A stretch of DNA of 64,000 nt, taken from the NCBI RefSeq assembly GCF_000612845.1, contig NZ_CCAT010000045.1, forward strand, positions 124,001 to 188,000. Direction: 5' to 3'. This document shows, piece after piece, positions 8,893-18,041 of this stretch. The stretch comes from Clostridium ihumii AP5. GTDB lineage: Bacteria > Bacillota > Clostridia > Clostridiales > Clostridiaceae. Numbering within the stretch: the stretch's first letter is position 1; every line of letters begins with the position of its first letter. The notes below the pieces were generated by a model. The model searched no databases, was not told the origin of the DNA, and worked only from the letters and a program-made list of their open reading frames with translations. A program made the position numbers and the translations under genes.

Positions 8893-9880
8893 CTGTATAT
8901 TCTATATAGTCTTCATTTAAAATAATTTTTTTACTTTTTTTATTATTACAATTATATATATAATCTCCCATTAATCTAGAATTATATATATTGGATTCTC
9001 CTATAAAATAATATAATTTTTCTTTATCTAAATCATAAAAAAACTTCTTAAATTCTCCTGTTATATTTGTATGAAAAACTAATCTATTGCTATCTAAATA
9101 TAAATCGTGAATTATATATTTAGATTCAACAATAGTTTTTTCATTTCCATTTAAATCAACTTCAATTAATTTATTTAAATTAGTTTCTGATTCTTTTATT
9201 ATATATATTTTATCATCCTGCATAATTAATGAATTATTTTCTTCACACTTAAAAATTTTTTTAGTTTCTTTACTATTTAAATTATATACATTTATATAGC
9301 CTTTATTTATCCATATTAAATTATCTTTATAAATATTAACTGGCATTTCCATAGCATCTTCAATCTCTGCTATTACTTTAGTTTCATTACTATTTATATT
9401 TTTTAATTCTATAAATCCTTTTCCTTCAGTAAAATATGAATAAACCAAGTTATCATCGTATATTGAAAAATTTCTTATACAATATATATTTTTTTCATCA
9501 AACAATTTTTCCAATAAAATTTTTTCTTCTCCATCAGTCAAGGATATTCCTGCAATTTTTTGACCATTAATATCTGAAATTAGTATTGTATTATCATCTA
9601 CCCTAATTTTACTAAAACCTATAACACTATTAGTTCCATTTATTTTTATATCTTTGATTTTCCTTTTATTAGTTTTTCTATCATAAATCTCTAATTTTAA
9701 ACGTACCTTATTATAATATGGCTTTTCATAAATAGCGTAATAATATTTTTCACTACTTCCCAATTCAATATATTTCTTTGGATCTTCTTTATCGAAAAAA
9801 ATAATAACTAACATTGTTAACACTGTAACTACTATTACTTCCAAAAGCTTTCTTTTTCTTATTTTCATATTCTCATTCAC
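8888..9880 (-). CDS. Membrane-anchored hypothetical protein, beta-propeller-like
   Basis: 330 residues. A basic N terminus (MNENMKIRKRKLLE) leads into one membrane segment at about residues 13-30 (VIVVTVLTMLVIIFF), so the rest is outside the cell. The body is a series of short beta-strand units with recurring patterns such as YDRKTNKRK, NINSNETKVI and YNLNSKETKKI at 40-50 residue spacing. This suggests a WD40/DUF5050-like propeller. There is no lipobox Cys and no catalytic motif. Flanking genes give no hint of function. Confidence 0.7.
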   Translation of the reverse strand: MNENMKIRKRKLLEVIVVTVLTMLVIIFFDKEDPKKYIELGSSEKYYYAIYEKPYYNKVRLKLEIYDRKTNKRKIKDIKINGTNSVIGFSKIRVDDNTILISDINGQKIAGISLTDGEEKILLEKLFDEKNIYCIRNFSIYDDNLVYSYFTEGKGFIELKNINSNETKVIAEIEDAMEMPVNIYKDNLIWINKGYINVYNLNSKETKKIFKCEENNSLIMQDDKIYIIKESETNLNKLIEVDLNGNEKTIVESKYIIHDLYLDSNRLVFHTNITGEFKKFFYDLDKEKLYYFIGESNIYNSRLMGDYIYNCNNKKSKKIILNEDYIEYTE

Positions 9881-10051
9881 CTTTCAAAACTTTTACCAAA
9901 TGTATACATAGTTAAATATTAACATATTTCACCATAGGCTTCCAATCTCAAATTTAAACTAACCCTTTTATAAAATGATACTGTTATAATTAAAGTTTAT
10001 TGCTATTTTTATATTGTTTTCAACTAATTTGCTTTGCAACTTTAATAAAAA

Positions 10052-10093
10052 AGGATTATGGATTTAATTATTTAAAACAAAATCCATAATCCT
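10052..10093 (-). terminator. Terminator of the chemotaxis receptor gene
   Basis: AGGATTATGGATTT (10053-10066) pairs perfectly with AAATCCATAATCCT (10080-10093). It lies immediately after the stop codon at 10102 on the minus strand and is followed by TTTTTTATT. Confidence 0.85.
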
Positions 10094-10101
10094 CTATATT
10101 T

Positions 10102-11820
10102 TTAATCTAGTTTAAATTGAGATACAGACTCAATTAAATTTGATGCTATTACTGAATTTTTTTCTGTTTCGTTTACAATAGTATTATTTTTATTATTCAC
10201 CATTGAAACGCTCTCAGCTATATCACCTGATGATGCAGTAACTTGTGCTACAGAAGTAGATACTTCTTCCATACTCATTACTATATTATCTATTGAATTT
10301 GAAACATTCTCTGCTACCTTAGCAAAATTTTCTACTAAATCTTTCACAGTATCTCCATCATTTTTATATTCAATACTAACATTTATAAGTTCATTATAAT
10401 CTTTAAGTACATCTAGTTCTATAAATTTTAACACTTCTTTTGAAGAACTTGAAAGTTCTTCAACTGCACCTAAAACCTTATTAACATTACTTTGTATTTC
10501 TGTAACAGCATTAGATGATTCTTCTGCAAGTTTTCTAACCTCTTCTGCAACTACAGCAAATCCTTTTCCATGTTCCCCTGCTCTAGCTGCTTCTATAGCT
10601 GCATTTAATGCTAAAAGATTAGTTTGTTCTGATATTCCTAAAATACTATTAGCCATATCTAAAATATTTTCTACAACTTTAGAATCTTCTATAGCTTTTT
10701 CAAGTTTATTTTTTGAAATTTCATATATTTTTTCAGCATTCTCTTTAGATTTAGATGAATTATTTTTTATACTTTCAGCTCTTTTTTGTATACCAATAGC
10801 TATATCAAGACCTTCTTTAGCCCTTTCTGAAGATGTTTCTGCCTCTTGCTTAACTGTATTTGCCATAGATGTAATTTCTTGAACTGATGCTGAAGATTCC
10901 TCCATTCCAGCAGATATTTCTTCTGTTGATGCTGATACCTGTTGTATTTCATCATATACATCATTAAACATTTCACTAGTGACTTTAACACTTTTTGCTA
11001 TATCATTACTTTCACTTTTTACTGAAATCATTGTTTCTTTTAACTTTTTAATTGCATTGTTAATAGCTATTACTGTCTGACCTATTTCATCTTTAGCATA
11101 GCATTTTATTTCTACACTTAAATCTCCATCTTCTATCTTTTTAGTAGCCTCTGCAACTTCCCTCATTTGTTCTTTTATAGTTTTTAATATTAAATATCCA
11201 AAGAAAACTCCTATTCCTATTCCTACAATAGATAAAACTCCTAAAATGCTTATAAACCTATTCATATCAGAGCTAGTTTTGCCTGCTACTCCTTTACTTA
11301 TATCATTTATCCAATTTAGCATTTCATTTATATCTATTGACCATTGATTTCCTTGTGTTTCTAAACTTGATACTATATTTTCTAATTCTTTATTACTTAC
11401 ATTTTCCTTCATACCATCTTCAATAGCCTTGTATACTATATTTATTCCATCCACTCTGCTTTTTTCAATCTTAGCCATTATTTCTTTGCCTTGTGGTCTT
11501 GTAATGTTTTCTTTAAGTTGGGATTCTAACTTCATATAATCCTCTACTTTTTTATCTATATTTTCTTTTTGCATTTTCATAAATTCGTTGCTATTACTAA
11601 TACATAAATTTCTTATAGATATTGATATTTCATTTATATCTGCTCTCATATTATTTATAACTTCTTGTTTTTCACTATTTGTTATAGTTATTTCTGCTAA
11701 TGATTTTTCTATACCCTTTAATTCAAATATAGTTGTCAATGATATTATCATCATAAGACATATAATCATTCCAAAGCCCATTATAAGCTTAGTTGATAAT
11801 TTAATTTTTTTTAAATTCAT
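10102..11820 (-). CDS. Methyl-accepting chemotaxis protein
   Basis: 572 residues. Topology: TM1 at about 13-33, a helical periplasm-facing sensor of about 150 residues that looks like the four-helix-bundle (4HB_MCP) type, TM2 at about 190-212 ([23 protein letters not shown]), a HAMP domain, then the long cytoplasmic coiled coil. The invariant hairpin tip [19 protein letters not shown] is present, so it can bind CheA/CheW. The ligand is unknown. No other chemotaxis genes lie in the window, so this is an orphan receptor. The start follows AAAGGGCG. Confidence 0.95.
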   Translation of the reverse strand: MNLKKIKLSTKLIMGFGMIICLMMIISLTTIFELKGIEKSLAEITITNSEKQEVINNMRADINEISISIRNLCISNSNEFMKMQKENIDKKVEDYMKLESQLKENITRPQGKEIMAKIEKSRVDGINIVYKAIEDGMKENVSNKELENIVSSLETQGNQWSIDINEMLNWINDISKGVAGKTSSDMNRFISILGVLSIVGIGIGVFFGYLILKTIKEQMREVAEATKKIEDGDLSVEIKCYAKDEIGQTVIAINNAIKKLKETMISVKSESNDIAKSVKVTSEMFNDVYDEIQQVSASTEEISAGMEESSASVQEITSMANTVKQEAETSSERAKEGLDIAIGIQKRAESIKNNSSKSKENAEKIYEISKNKLEKAIEDSKVVENILDMANSILGISEQTNLLALNAAIEAARAGEHGKGFAVVAEEVRKLAEESSNAVTEIQSNVNKVLGAVEELSSSSKEVLKFIELDVLKDYNELINVSIEYKNDGDTVKDLVENFAKVAENVSNSIDNIVMSMEEVSTSVAQVTASSGDIAESVSMVNNKNNTIVNETEKNSVIASNLIESVSQFKLD

Positions 11821-12347
11821 TTGTACTTCGCCCTTTCTTTCATCTATAAGTATTGTAGATTCAAATATTTTTTTAAGCTAAAAGCTGCTCTTTTTTAAAT
11901 TAACTTTATTTCCACGAAAAAACTACATAGAATACATATAATTAATCCATTATATGTATTCTATGTATACAAAAAACTATCTATTTTATTTGTACTTCTT
12001 TTATAAGAAAAACATTATAAAAATAATTTATTTTACTGTAATTTCATTAATATTATTTGAACCTTAACTAAAATATACTCGTATTATTAAACTATAACTT
12101 TAATAATAAATAAAGTATTTACTAAAACTTCACAAATTTTAATATGCATACAATTTTAAATTTATACATCTTTATAGACACTTCATAACCTAACATTTAA
12201 AATAAAGTATATAATACATATATAGTGAACTACTTTCAAGCTTTAATTTAATTCTATTTTATTACCTAAATAATTATTAAACATAAATCAATTGAAGTTT
12301 TTCTACTATTTTTTATTAATATAACAAAAAATATTTTGAGGTGAATC
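11821..12347. other. Divergent intergenic region with a 19-bp inverted repeat
   Basis: This 527-bp gap lies between the chemotaxis receptor (minus) and the FCD regulator (plus). At 11924-11967 it contains a perfect 19-bp inverted repeat with a 6-nt loop. Read on the minus strand, AGTTTTTT follows the hairpin. I found no aptamer motif of a known riboswitch class, in particular no c-di-GMP-I core, and no credible open frame. The rest is AT-rich. Confidence 0.6.
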
Positions 12348-13088
12348 ATGAATAACTTAAATATACAACCAATAAGAAATAAAAAAGCATATTTTCAGAT
12401 AATCGAAACATTTATTAACCTAATAATTAGTAACCAACTTGAATATGGTGAAAAATTATATAACGAACCAGAGTTAATGGAAATATTAAATGTTAGTCGA
12501 CCAACATTGCGTGAAGCTTTACGTGTCATGGAGTTCCTTGGAATTGTAGTTGTTTCTCCAAGAAAAGGAATATCAATTAGTGACCCTAAAAACAACAATT
12601 ATTACTTACCTTTAACTTATATATTGGCATTTGAAAAAACAAGTAATACTGATTTATTTGAACTTAGAATGTCTATTGAACTAGAAATGGTTGGTTTAGC
12701 AGCTAAAAGAGCAACAGATGAAGATTTTAATAAACTAAAGGATATATCAAATAAATTAATTGATTTAGACAAAAGCGACATTAAAAATTTTACTAAACTT
12801 GATCAATTATTTCATATAACTATTTTAAACAGTTCTAAAAATGAATTATGTTGTAAGTTAATGAATACACTCAATGCTTTAATTTATGACCAATTAGAGC
12901 AAATACATATGGCATTAACAAATGATGATAGAAACAATACTATAGAAAAGCATAAAGCTATTTATGACGCACTTATATCTAGAAATGAAGAACTAGCCAG
13001 AAATGCTATGCGTAGCCATCTTGAACACGCATATGGTGTTACAAAAGAACTTCCGAGTGTTTTTCATAACACATTTAAAACAAATTAA
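12348..13088 (+). CDS. GntR-family transcriptional regulator, FadR/FCD subfamily
   Basis: 246 residues. The N-terminal winged helix has the GntR signature: LEYGEKLYNEPELMEILNVS, then RPTLREALRVMEFLGIV. The C-terminal helical FCD domain contains the metal/ligand histidines expected in the family: an LxxxFH stretch (QLFHITIL), HKAIYDAL and RSHLEHAY. FCD regulators sense carboxylic acids such as lactate, gluconate or hydroxy acids. The AEC transporter and flavoenzyme cluster on the opposite strand just downstream are plausible targets. The start follows TTGAGGTG. Confidence 0.92.
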   Translation: MNNLNIQPIRNKKAYFQIIETFINLIISNQLEYGEKLYNEPELMEILNVSRPTLREALRVMEFLGIVVVSPRKGISISDPKNNNYYLPLTYILAFEKTSNTDLFELRMSIELEMVGLAAKRATDEDFNKLKDISNKLIDLDKSDIKNFTKLDQLFHITILNSSKNELCCKLMNTLNALIYDQLEQIHMALTNDDRNNTIEKHKAIYDALISRNEELARNAMRSHLEHAYGVTKELPSVFHNTFKTN

Positions 13089-13106
13089 ATTTAATTTGTT
13101 TTAAAT
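13073..13106. repeat. Perfect 34-bp palindrome over the stop codon of the FCD regulator
   Basis: Bases 13073-13106 form an uninterrupted self-complementary sequence: the left half ATTTAAAACAAATTAAA and its exact complement, with no loop. The regulator's stop codon TAA (13086-13088) lies inside. It sits just before the bidirectional terminator. It may be a protein-binding dyad or an AT-rich coincidence. Confidence 0.6.
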
Positions 13107-13108
13107 AT

Positions 13109-13147
13109 AAAAATCACCAACTACTTTTAAGGTTGGTGATTTTTTAT
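13109..13147. terminator. Bidirectional terminator between FCD regulator and AEC transporter
   Basis: AAAAATCACCAAC pairs with GTTGGTGATTTTTT around the loop TACTTTTAAG. Both convergent genes end here. Confidence 0.9.
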
Positions 13148-13164
13148 ATGACTAATATTATATT

Positions 13165-14103
13165 TTATTGTAAAAGTATTTTATATATAGGAATTATAAA
13201 TAAACTCAATATTGTAGATATTGTAATCATAATAGCTGCATATTGATAATCAGCATCATATGATTTTGATACTATAGCTGTATTAGTCATTACAGGCATT
13301 GCCGCTTGTATAATAAATACTTTTGCCATAAGACTAGGTAATGGAAAGAATTTGCATAATACTACAACTAATAATGGTGATATAATAAATCTTCCTAATA
13401 AAACACCCCATATATCTTTATCAAAATGTAACCCTTTTAAATTTATATAAAACATTGTGTTACCTATAAATAGCATTGATAAAGGTGTAGTTAAGTTACC
13501 TAAATATTTGCAAGTATCCATGATAAATTTAGGTACTGGAACTGCTAACATAATTAATATTATAGCAACTATAAATCCCATTAACGGAGGTGAAAATATT
13601 CTTTTTAATGTGTTTAGTGATAAAAAGCCTTGTAGCTCTCCACCACCATCCTTGCTTATTTCAAAAACTCCTATAGTCCAGAAAAATGTAGTATTTGCTA
13701 TATAATATAATAAAACATAAGGTACACTTTCTGAACCAAACAATGCTAAATTAACTGGTAATCCTATAAATATAGTATTTGATACGAAAAACATTGATAA
13801 AAATGTTCCTTTTCTCTTAGGTGTAATATTAAACACTTTTATAAACACTTTACCAATCAAATAAGTAAGTGCTATTGAAAGAAATGGCACTATTAATCCT
13901 TTACCTAAACTTAAAAGTTTTGCTCTGTCAAAATCAGACATAAGATTATTGATCATTAATGCTGGTAAGGATACATTTATTACAATTCTTGAAAATAATT
14001 TTGCTCCCTTTTTATCTATCCATTCCTTTTTAGTCAAAATATATCCAATAGCTATCATTATTATAATACTAAATATACTCCCAAATGCAGTTAAAAGCTC
14101 CAT
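13165..14103 (-). CDS. AEC-family membrane transporter
   Basis: 312 residues with about ten hydrophobic segments in the two five-helix halves of auxin-efflux-carrier-like permeases. Family signatures are the N-terminal LSLPALMINNL-like stretch (here NVSLPALMINNL) and AAMPVMTNTAIVSKSY in the second half. Bacterial AEC members move malate, other carboxylates or amino acids. It lies 93 bp downstream of the DUF1667 gene on the same strand, so it is likely co-transcribed with the flavoenzymes and could supply their substrate or export their product. The start follows AAGGGGG. Confidence 0.9.
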   Translation of the reverse strand: MELLTAFGSIFSIIIMIAIGYILTKKEWIDKKGAKLFSRIVINVSLPALMINNLMSDFDRAKLLSLGKGLIVPFLSIALTYLIGKVFIKVFNITPKRKGTFLSMFFVSNTIFIGLPVNLALFGSESVPYVLLYYIANTTFFWTIGVFEISKDGGGELQGFLSLNTLKRIFSPPLMGFIVAIILIMLAVPVPKFIMDTCKYLGNLTTPLSMLFIGNTMFYINLKGLHFDKDIWGVLLGRFIISPLLVVVLCKFFPLPSLMAKVFIIQAAMPVMTNTAIVSKSYDADYQYAAIMITISTILSLFIIPIYKILLQ

Positions 14104-14196
14104 AACAATCCCCCTTAGTAATTTTATTATTATACTAAACTATTGTTTTTATTTTTTATATGATAATTCTAATTCACATTTGAAATTTTTACAAAT

Positions 14197-14559
14197 CTAT
14201 TTCTTACATATATTTTTTGTTGCAATAATATTTGAATTAAGCCCTAAAACATTTTCAATAATTATTTCATTTACTTTTATAGGTGCTTCAATCTCTTTGT
14301 TTTTAATTTCTTTCATAACATCAAATATCTTTTCTTTAGGTATAGCTTTATTAGTTCTCACACTAACTAAAGATTCTTCACCATTTTTAACCTTAATTAA
14401 TGATGCAATTGTTCTCTTAGGATTTGTTATCTCCTGTGATGCATACTCTATACCTCTTTTACAAGATGCTCCAATTATATTTTTTATGTTTTTTCCTTCT
14501 ATATCTAAACACAATTCACATCCATTAGGACAAATTATGCATGTCATTTCTTTTTTCAT
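14197..14559 (-). CDS. DUF1667 iron-sulfur-type protein
   Basis: 120 residues. The N terminus CIICPNGCELCLDIEG has a CxxCxxxC motif, and GASCKRGIEYASQE supplies a further Cys, matching DUF1667 proteins. The C-terminal half (VRTNKAIPKEKIFDVMKEI) is also typical. Members are encoded beside a glycerol-3-phosphate-dehydrogenase-like flavoprotein and a second FAD oxidoreductase, as here, and probably carry a metal cluster in electron transfer within that complex. The start ATG overlaps the preceding stop by one base (TAATG), implying translational coupling. Confidence 0.88.
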   Translation of the reverse strand: MKKEMTCIICPNGCELCLDIEGKNIKNIIGASCKRGIEYASQEITNPKRTIASLIKVKNGEESLVSVRTNKAIPKEKIFDVMKEIKNKEIEAPIKVNEIIIENVLGLNSNIIATKNICKK

Positions 14560-15797
14560 TAAACAGCCACCACCTTAATATGTTCTTTGCTAATAATTTC
14601 TTCTTTTTTTAATGTTATGTGTATCATTTCAGCTGGATTTAATTTTTTAAGTTTTTTCACTTTAATTAGTTTATCACCTTGTCTAATCTCTATAGCACCA
14701 TCTCTTGAAGGTTTTGATACTCTTAAAGAAATTTCTATATCTTTTTCACCACTTATTTTTTGTGGAACTACATTATTAATAGTTTTATCTCCACTTACAA
14801 GTATTTTGCTTTTCTCTTCATTTTGACACCTTATATATCTTGCTGCTGACTCACCTAATTTTTCTCCCTCATTAGATACAAAGTCAACTAAATCATGTAC
14901 ATGAAGTACATTGCCAGCAGCATAAATTCCCTCAACACTAGTTTGTAGGTTTTCATCTACAATTGGTCCTTTAGTCCTTTCATCAAGTTCAACACCTGCT
15001 TTAATTGATAATTCATTTTCTGGAATAAGACCTACTGACAATATTAAAGTATCACATTTATATTCTGTCTCACTACCATTTACTACTTGTCCTTTTTCAT
15101 CTATCTTACTTACAATTACAGATTCTAATCTTTCTTTCCCTTTAATATTAGTTACTGTATGACTTAAATATAATGGAATATCATAATCATTTAAACATTG
15201 CTGAATATTTCTTGGAAGTCCACTTGGATATGGTAACTTTTCTATTACTGCTAAAACTTTTGCACCTTCTAATGTAAGTCTTCTTGCCATTATAAGTCCT
15301 ATATCTCCAGAACCTAATATAACTACTTTTTTTCCTACCATAATATTTTTTAAGTTCATATAATTTTGAGCTACCCCTGCTGTAAATACACCTGCTGGTC
15401 TAGTACCTGGAATGCTAATTGCTCCTCTTGTCCTTTCTCTGCATCCCATAGCTAAAACAACCACTTTAGCTTTATACTTTTTAAGTCCATTTCTTGTAGC
15501 TGCTACAACTTCTTTATTATTAGTAAGATTTATTACAGTTGCACCTGTTTCTACTTCAATATTTGCACTTTTAACTAATAATGCAAACCTATTTGCATAT
15601 TCGGGCCCACTAAGTGCTTCATTAAATCTTACAAGACCAAACCCATCGTGAATACATTGTCTTAGTATACCGCCTTCCTTATTTTCTCTCTCTAATATCA
15701 GTATGTCATCTATCCCTTTTTCTTTTAATTTCAAAGCAGCTGCAAGTCCTGCAGGCCCTGCACCAATAATAATTGCATCTTTTAATATAGCTTCCAT
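14559..15797 (-). CDS. NAD(P)/FAD-dependent oxidoreductase of the flavoenzyme cluster
   Basis: 412 residues. The FAD-binding GAGPAGLAAALKLKE lies at about residues 11-25. The second Rossmann motif GSGDIGLIMARRL at about 163-175 binds NAD(P). GIYAAGNVLHVHDLVD closes the FAD site. No redox-active CxxC disulfide is present, unlike thioredoxin reductase. The arrangement resembles the NADH-linked subunit that passes electrons between a hydroxy-acid or glycerol-3-phosphate dehydrogenase and NAD. Both ends overlap neighbours by one base, so all three genes form one tightly coupled operon. Confidence 0.9.
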   Translation of the reverse strand: MEAILKDAIIIGAGPAGLAAALKLKEKGIDDILILERENKEGGILRQCIHDGFGLVRFNEALSGPEYANRFALLVKSANIEVETGATVINLTNNKEVVAATRNGLKKYKAKVVVLAMGCRERTRGAISIPGTRPAGVFTAGVAQNYMNLKNIMVGKKVVILGSGDIGLIMARRLTLEGAKVLAVIEKLPYPSGLPRNIQQCLNDYDIPLYLSHTVTNIKGKERLESVIVSKIDEKGQVVNGSETEYKCDTLILSVGLIPENELSIKAGVELDERTKGPIVDENLQTSVEGIYAAGNVLHVHDLVDFVSNEGEKLGESAARYIRCQNEEKSKILVSGDKTINNVVPQKISGEKDIEISLRVSKPSRDGAIEIRQGDKLIKVKKLKKLNPAEMIHITLKKEEIISKEHIKVVAV

Positions 15798-17254
15798 TAT
15801 CTCACCTTCCCTACAAACATCTTTCCATTTTCCCTTGAATATTTTAATTCATCTGTATTACTATTTTTTTCTTTCATAATAATTTCTGCAATTCTAGTTT
15901 GACAATATCCTCCTTGACATCTTCCCATCATAGCCCTAGTTCTATATTTAATTCCAGTTACAGTACCTACCCCTAAAGGATTTCTAACAGCACTAAGTAT
16001 TTCTGCTTTAGTAATAGTTTCACATCTACAAATTATTTCACCATAATCTGGATTTTCTCTTATTAATTCTGCTTGTTTTTCTTCTGACTGCTCTGAAAAT
16101 TTCACTATACCTTTTCTTATAGGATTAAATTTCTTATTTTCTTTTAAAGTTTCCTTGTTTTTTATTTTTTCTACTACATATCTTGCAATAGGTACTGCTG
16201 ATGTTAATCCTGGAGATTCAATTCCCACTAAATTAATTACATTTGGTATTTCTTTTCTTTCCTCAATTACAAAATCAGCGTATCCCCCTTTTTCTTTACT
16301 AACAAGTTTTGGTCTAATACCTGAAAAATTTCTAATAAAATGTTCTCTTTTTATTTGTGGTAATATTTTTCTACCTTCCCTAACAAGCATGTCCATAACT
16401 TCTTCAGTAGCTGAATAGTTATCATTTTCATCTATATAATCAGCACTTGGACCTATAAATATATTTCCATGTATTGAAGGTGTAAGATGTATTCCTAGTC
16501 CACCTTCTTTTTTATTTGGTACTGGATATGCTGGAATATTTAAATATTTTCCTGCCTTTTGATCTAAAATAAAATATTCTCCTCTACATGGATATATTGT
16601 ATAGTCTGTAATCCCTAACACTCTAGCTATTTTATCTGAATTTAATCCAGCACTATTTATTACCCATTTAGTAAAATATGTTTCTTTATTTGTTATAATT
16701 TCATAGTATTGTTCTTTTCTCTTTATCTCTTTAACTTCTCTACCTAAATAAAATTCAACTCCATTTTCACATGCATTTTCAGCTAATGCAATCGTGTATA
16801 TAAATGGATCCAATATTCCTGTCATTGGCGAATATAATGCTTTTGTTCCTTTAACATTTGGTGCTAATTCCTTAATTCTTTTTTCAGATACAATTTCTAA
16901 ACCTTTAACACCATTTTTATCTCCTTTTTCTTTTAGCTCTTCCAATACTTTTATATCTTCATCACTAAAACCAGTTACTAACTTACCAGTTCTTTTAAAA
17001 GGTATATTAAGTTCTTTTGCTACTTTATCAAAACCCTGATTTCCTTCTACACAAAATTTTGCCATAAGCGAACCTGGTTTATTGTTAAAGCCAGCATGAA
17101 GTACTCCACTATTTCTCCCACTAGTTTCGCATACTACATCCAATTCTTTTTCTAATACCCCTACATTTAAATCATATCTTGAAAGTTCTCTTGCAATAGC
17201 ACTACCAACTACACCTGATCCAATAACTATTACATCATATTGTTTTTTAGTCAC
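15797..17254 (-). CDS. FAD-dependent dehydrogenase (GlpA/LhgO-like) with C-terminal Bfd-like [2Fe-2S] domain
   Basis: About 485 residues. The N-terminal DAO fold has GSGVVGSAIARELSRY and the family stretch SGRNSGVLHAGFN, both typical of glycerol-3-phosphate dehydrogenase and L-2-hydroxyglutarate oxidase relatives. The last 80 residues hold four Cys in a Bfd-like pattern (ICRCET ... GRCQGGYC) for a [2Fe-2S] cluster. It probably oxidises a hydroxy acid or glycerol-3-phosphate and passes electrons to the two downstream partners. I prefer the GTG at 17254, because GAGG lies 8 nt before it; the alternative GTG at 17263 overlaps that site. Substrate uncertain. Confidence 0.88.
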   Translation of the reverse strand: MTKKQYDVIVIGSGVVGSAIARELSRYDLNVGVLEKELDVVCETSGRNSGVLHAGFNNKPGSLMAKFCVEGNQGFDKVAKELNIPFKRTGKLVTGFSDEDIKVLEELKEKGDKNGVKGLEIVSEKRIKELAPNVKGTKALYSPMTGILDPFIYTIALAENACENGVEFYLGREVKEIKRKEQYYEIITNKETYFTKWVINSAGLNSDKIARVLGITDYTIYPCRGEYFILDQKAGKYLNIPAYPVPNKKEGGLGIHLTPSIHGNIFIGPSADYIDENDNYSATEEVMDMLVREGRKILPQIKREHFIRNFSGIRPKLVSKEKGGYADFVIEERKEIPNVINLVGIESPGLTSAVPIARYVVEKIKNKETLKENKKFNPIRKGIVKFSEQSEEKQAELIRENPDYGEIICRCETITKAEILSAVRNPLGVGTVTGIKYRTRAMMGRCQGGYCQTRIAEIIMKEKNSNTDELKYSRENGKMFVGKVR

Positions 17255-17418
17255 TTTCCTCACCTCATCTTGAAATATAAAATTAATTTAGTTTAATTAG
17301 TATACTTAATTAACTTAATTTTAAGTTTAATCATTTCTGAATATTTTGTCAATTATATTTCCAAATATTTTAAATTTCTATTTTAATATTAAAATCTATT
17401 CAAATATAGCATTTTTTA

Positions 17419-17457
17419 AAAAAACTCTAGGTGTTCTACTTTACCTAGAGTTTTTTA
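17419..17457 (-). terminator. Terminator of the MazG-like gene
   Basis: AAAAAACTCTAGGT pairs with ACCTAGAGTTTTTT around a 10-nt loop, just after the stop at 17468 on the minus strand. Confidence 0.9.
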
Positions 17458-17467
17458 TATATTATTT

Positions 17468-17785
17468 TTATTCTTCAGATTTCTGTTTCCATTTATTTAT
17501 TTTTTTAGAATACAACTCTTCTACTAACTTTTCATCTACATCATTATCACTAACTTGACTTATTAAAGAAGTTGCAACTATAATTACATCTAAACATTCT
17601 TCAATTACATCTTTTTTATCTTTATTCTTATATCCACATCCACATGCATTTGAATAACTTAATATTGCCTCAGATACTTCTCCTACTTCCTCCGAAAGTT
17701 TTAATGCTCTTTCAATCAAATTTTTTTTATCTAGTTTTGTAAGATTTTCTATAACTTCAAAATCTACTAACACTTTATTTTTCAT
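17468..17785 (-). CDS. MazG-like nucleotide pyrophosphohydrolase
   Basis: 105 residues. The catalytic metal-binding pattern of all-alpha NTP pyrophosphatases is visible: EEVGEVSEAI (E-x-x-E) at about residues 31-40, then EECLDVIIVATSL (E-x-x-D) around 63-75. The family hydrolyses non-canonical or stress nucleotides to monophosphates. An unusual CGCGYKNKDKKD insert lies between the two motifs. It is a single gene with a good AAGGAGA site, upstream of the flavoenzyme operon but separated by a terminator. Confidence 0.88.
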   Translation of the reverse strand: MKNKVLVDFEVIENLTKLDKKNLIERALKLSEEVGEVSEAILSYSNACGCGYKNKDKKDVIEECLDVIIVATSLISQVSDNDVDEKLVEELYSKKINKWKQKSEE

Positions 17786-18041
17786 TATTTATCTCCTTCT
17801 TACTTTACATTTTATCTTATAAATTATATTCTAATAACTTTTAAGTAAAATATCTAATTTTATGATTATTTTTTATAAATTTGTAAATAAATAAGATAAC
17901 TTACATATAATAAGTTGAAATAACTATTTTTAGGTTAAAACAACCCTAAATTAAATTATAATTTTTGATTTTTCAGGAGTAAAATTAAAAGGTATTAAAA
18001 GTAATTTTATTGAATAATTTTACATATAAAGAGGTGTTATT

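Noticed and set aside
13949-14578. 209-codon plus-strand frame
   Set aside because: Spans the antisense of the AEC transporter and DUF1667 gene; long only because of codon bias on the other strand.
17290-17330. GntR/FadR operator upstream of the flavoenzyme operon (TTAGTATACTTAA)
   Set aside because: GT and AC are 2 bp apart, not the 3 bp of the FadR-group consensus; the surrounding repeats are generic TTAATT words.
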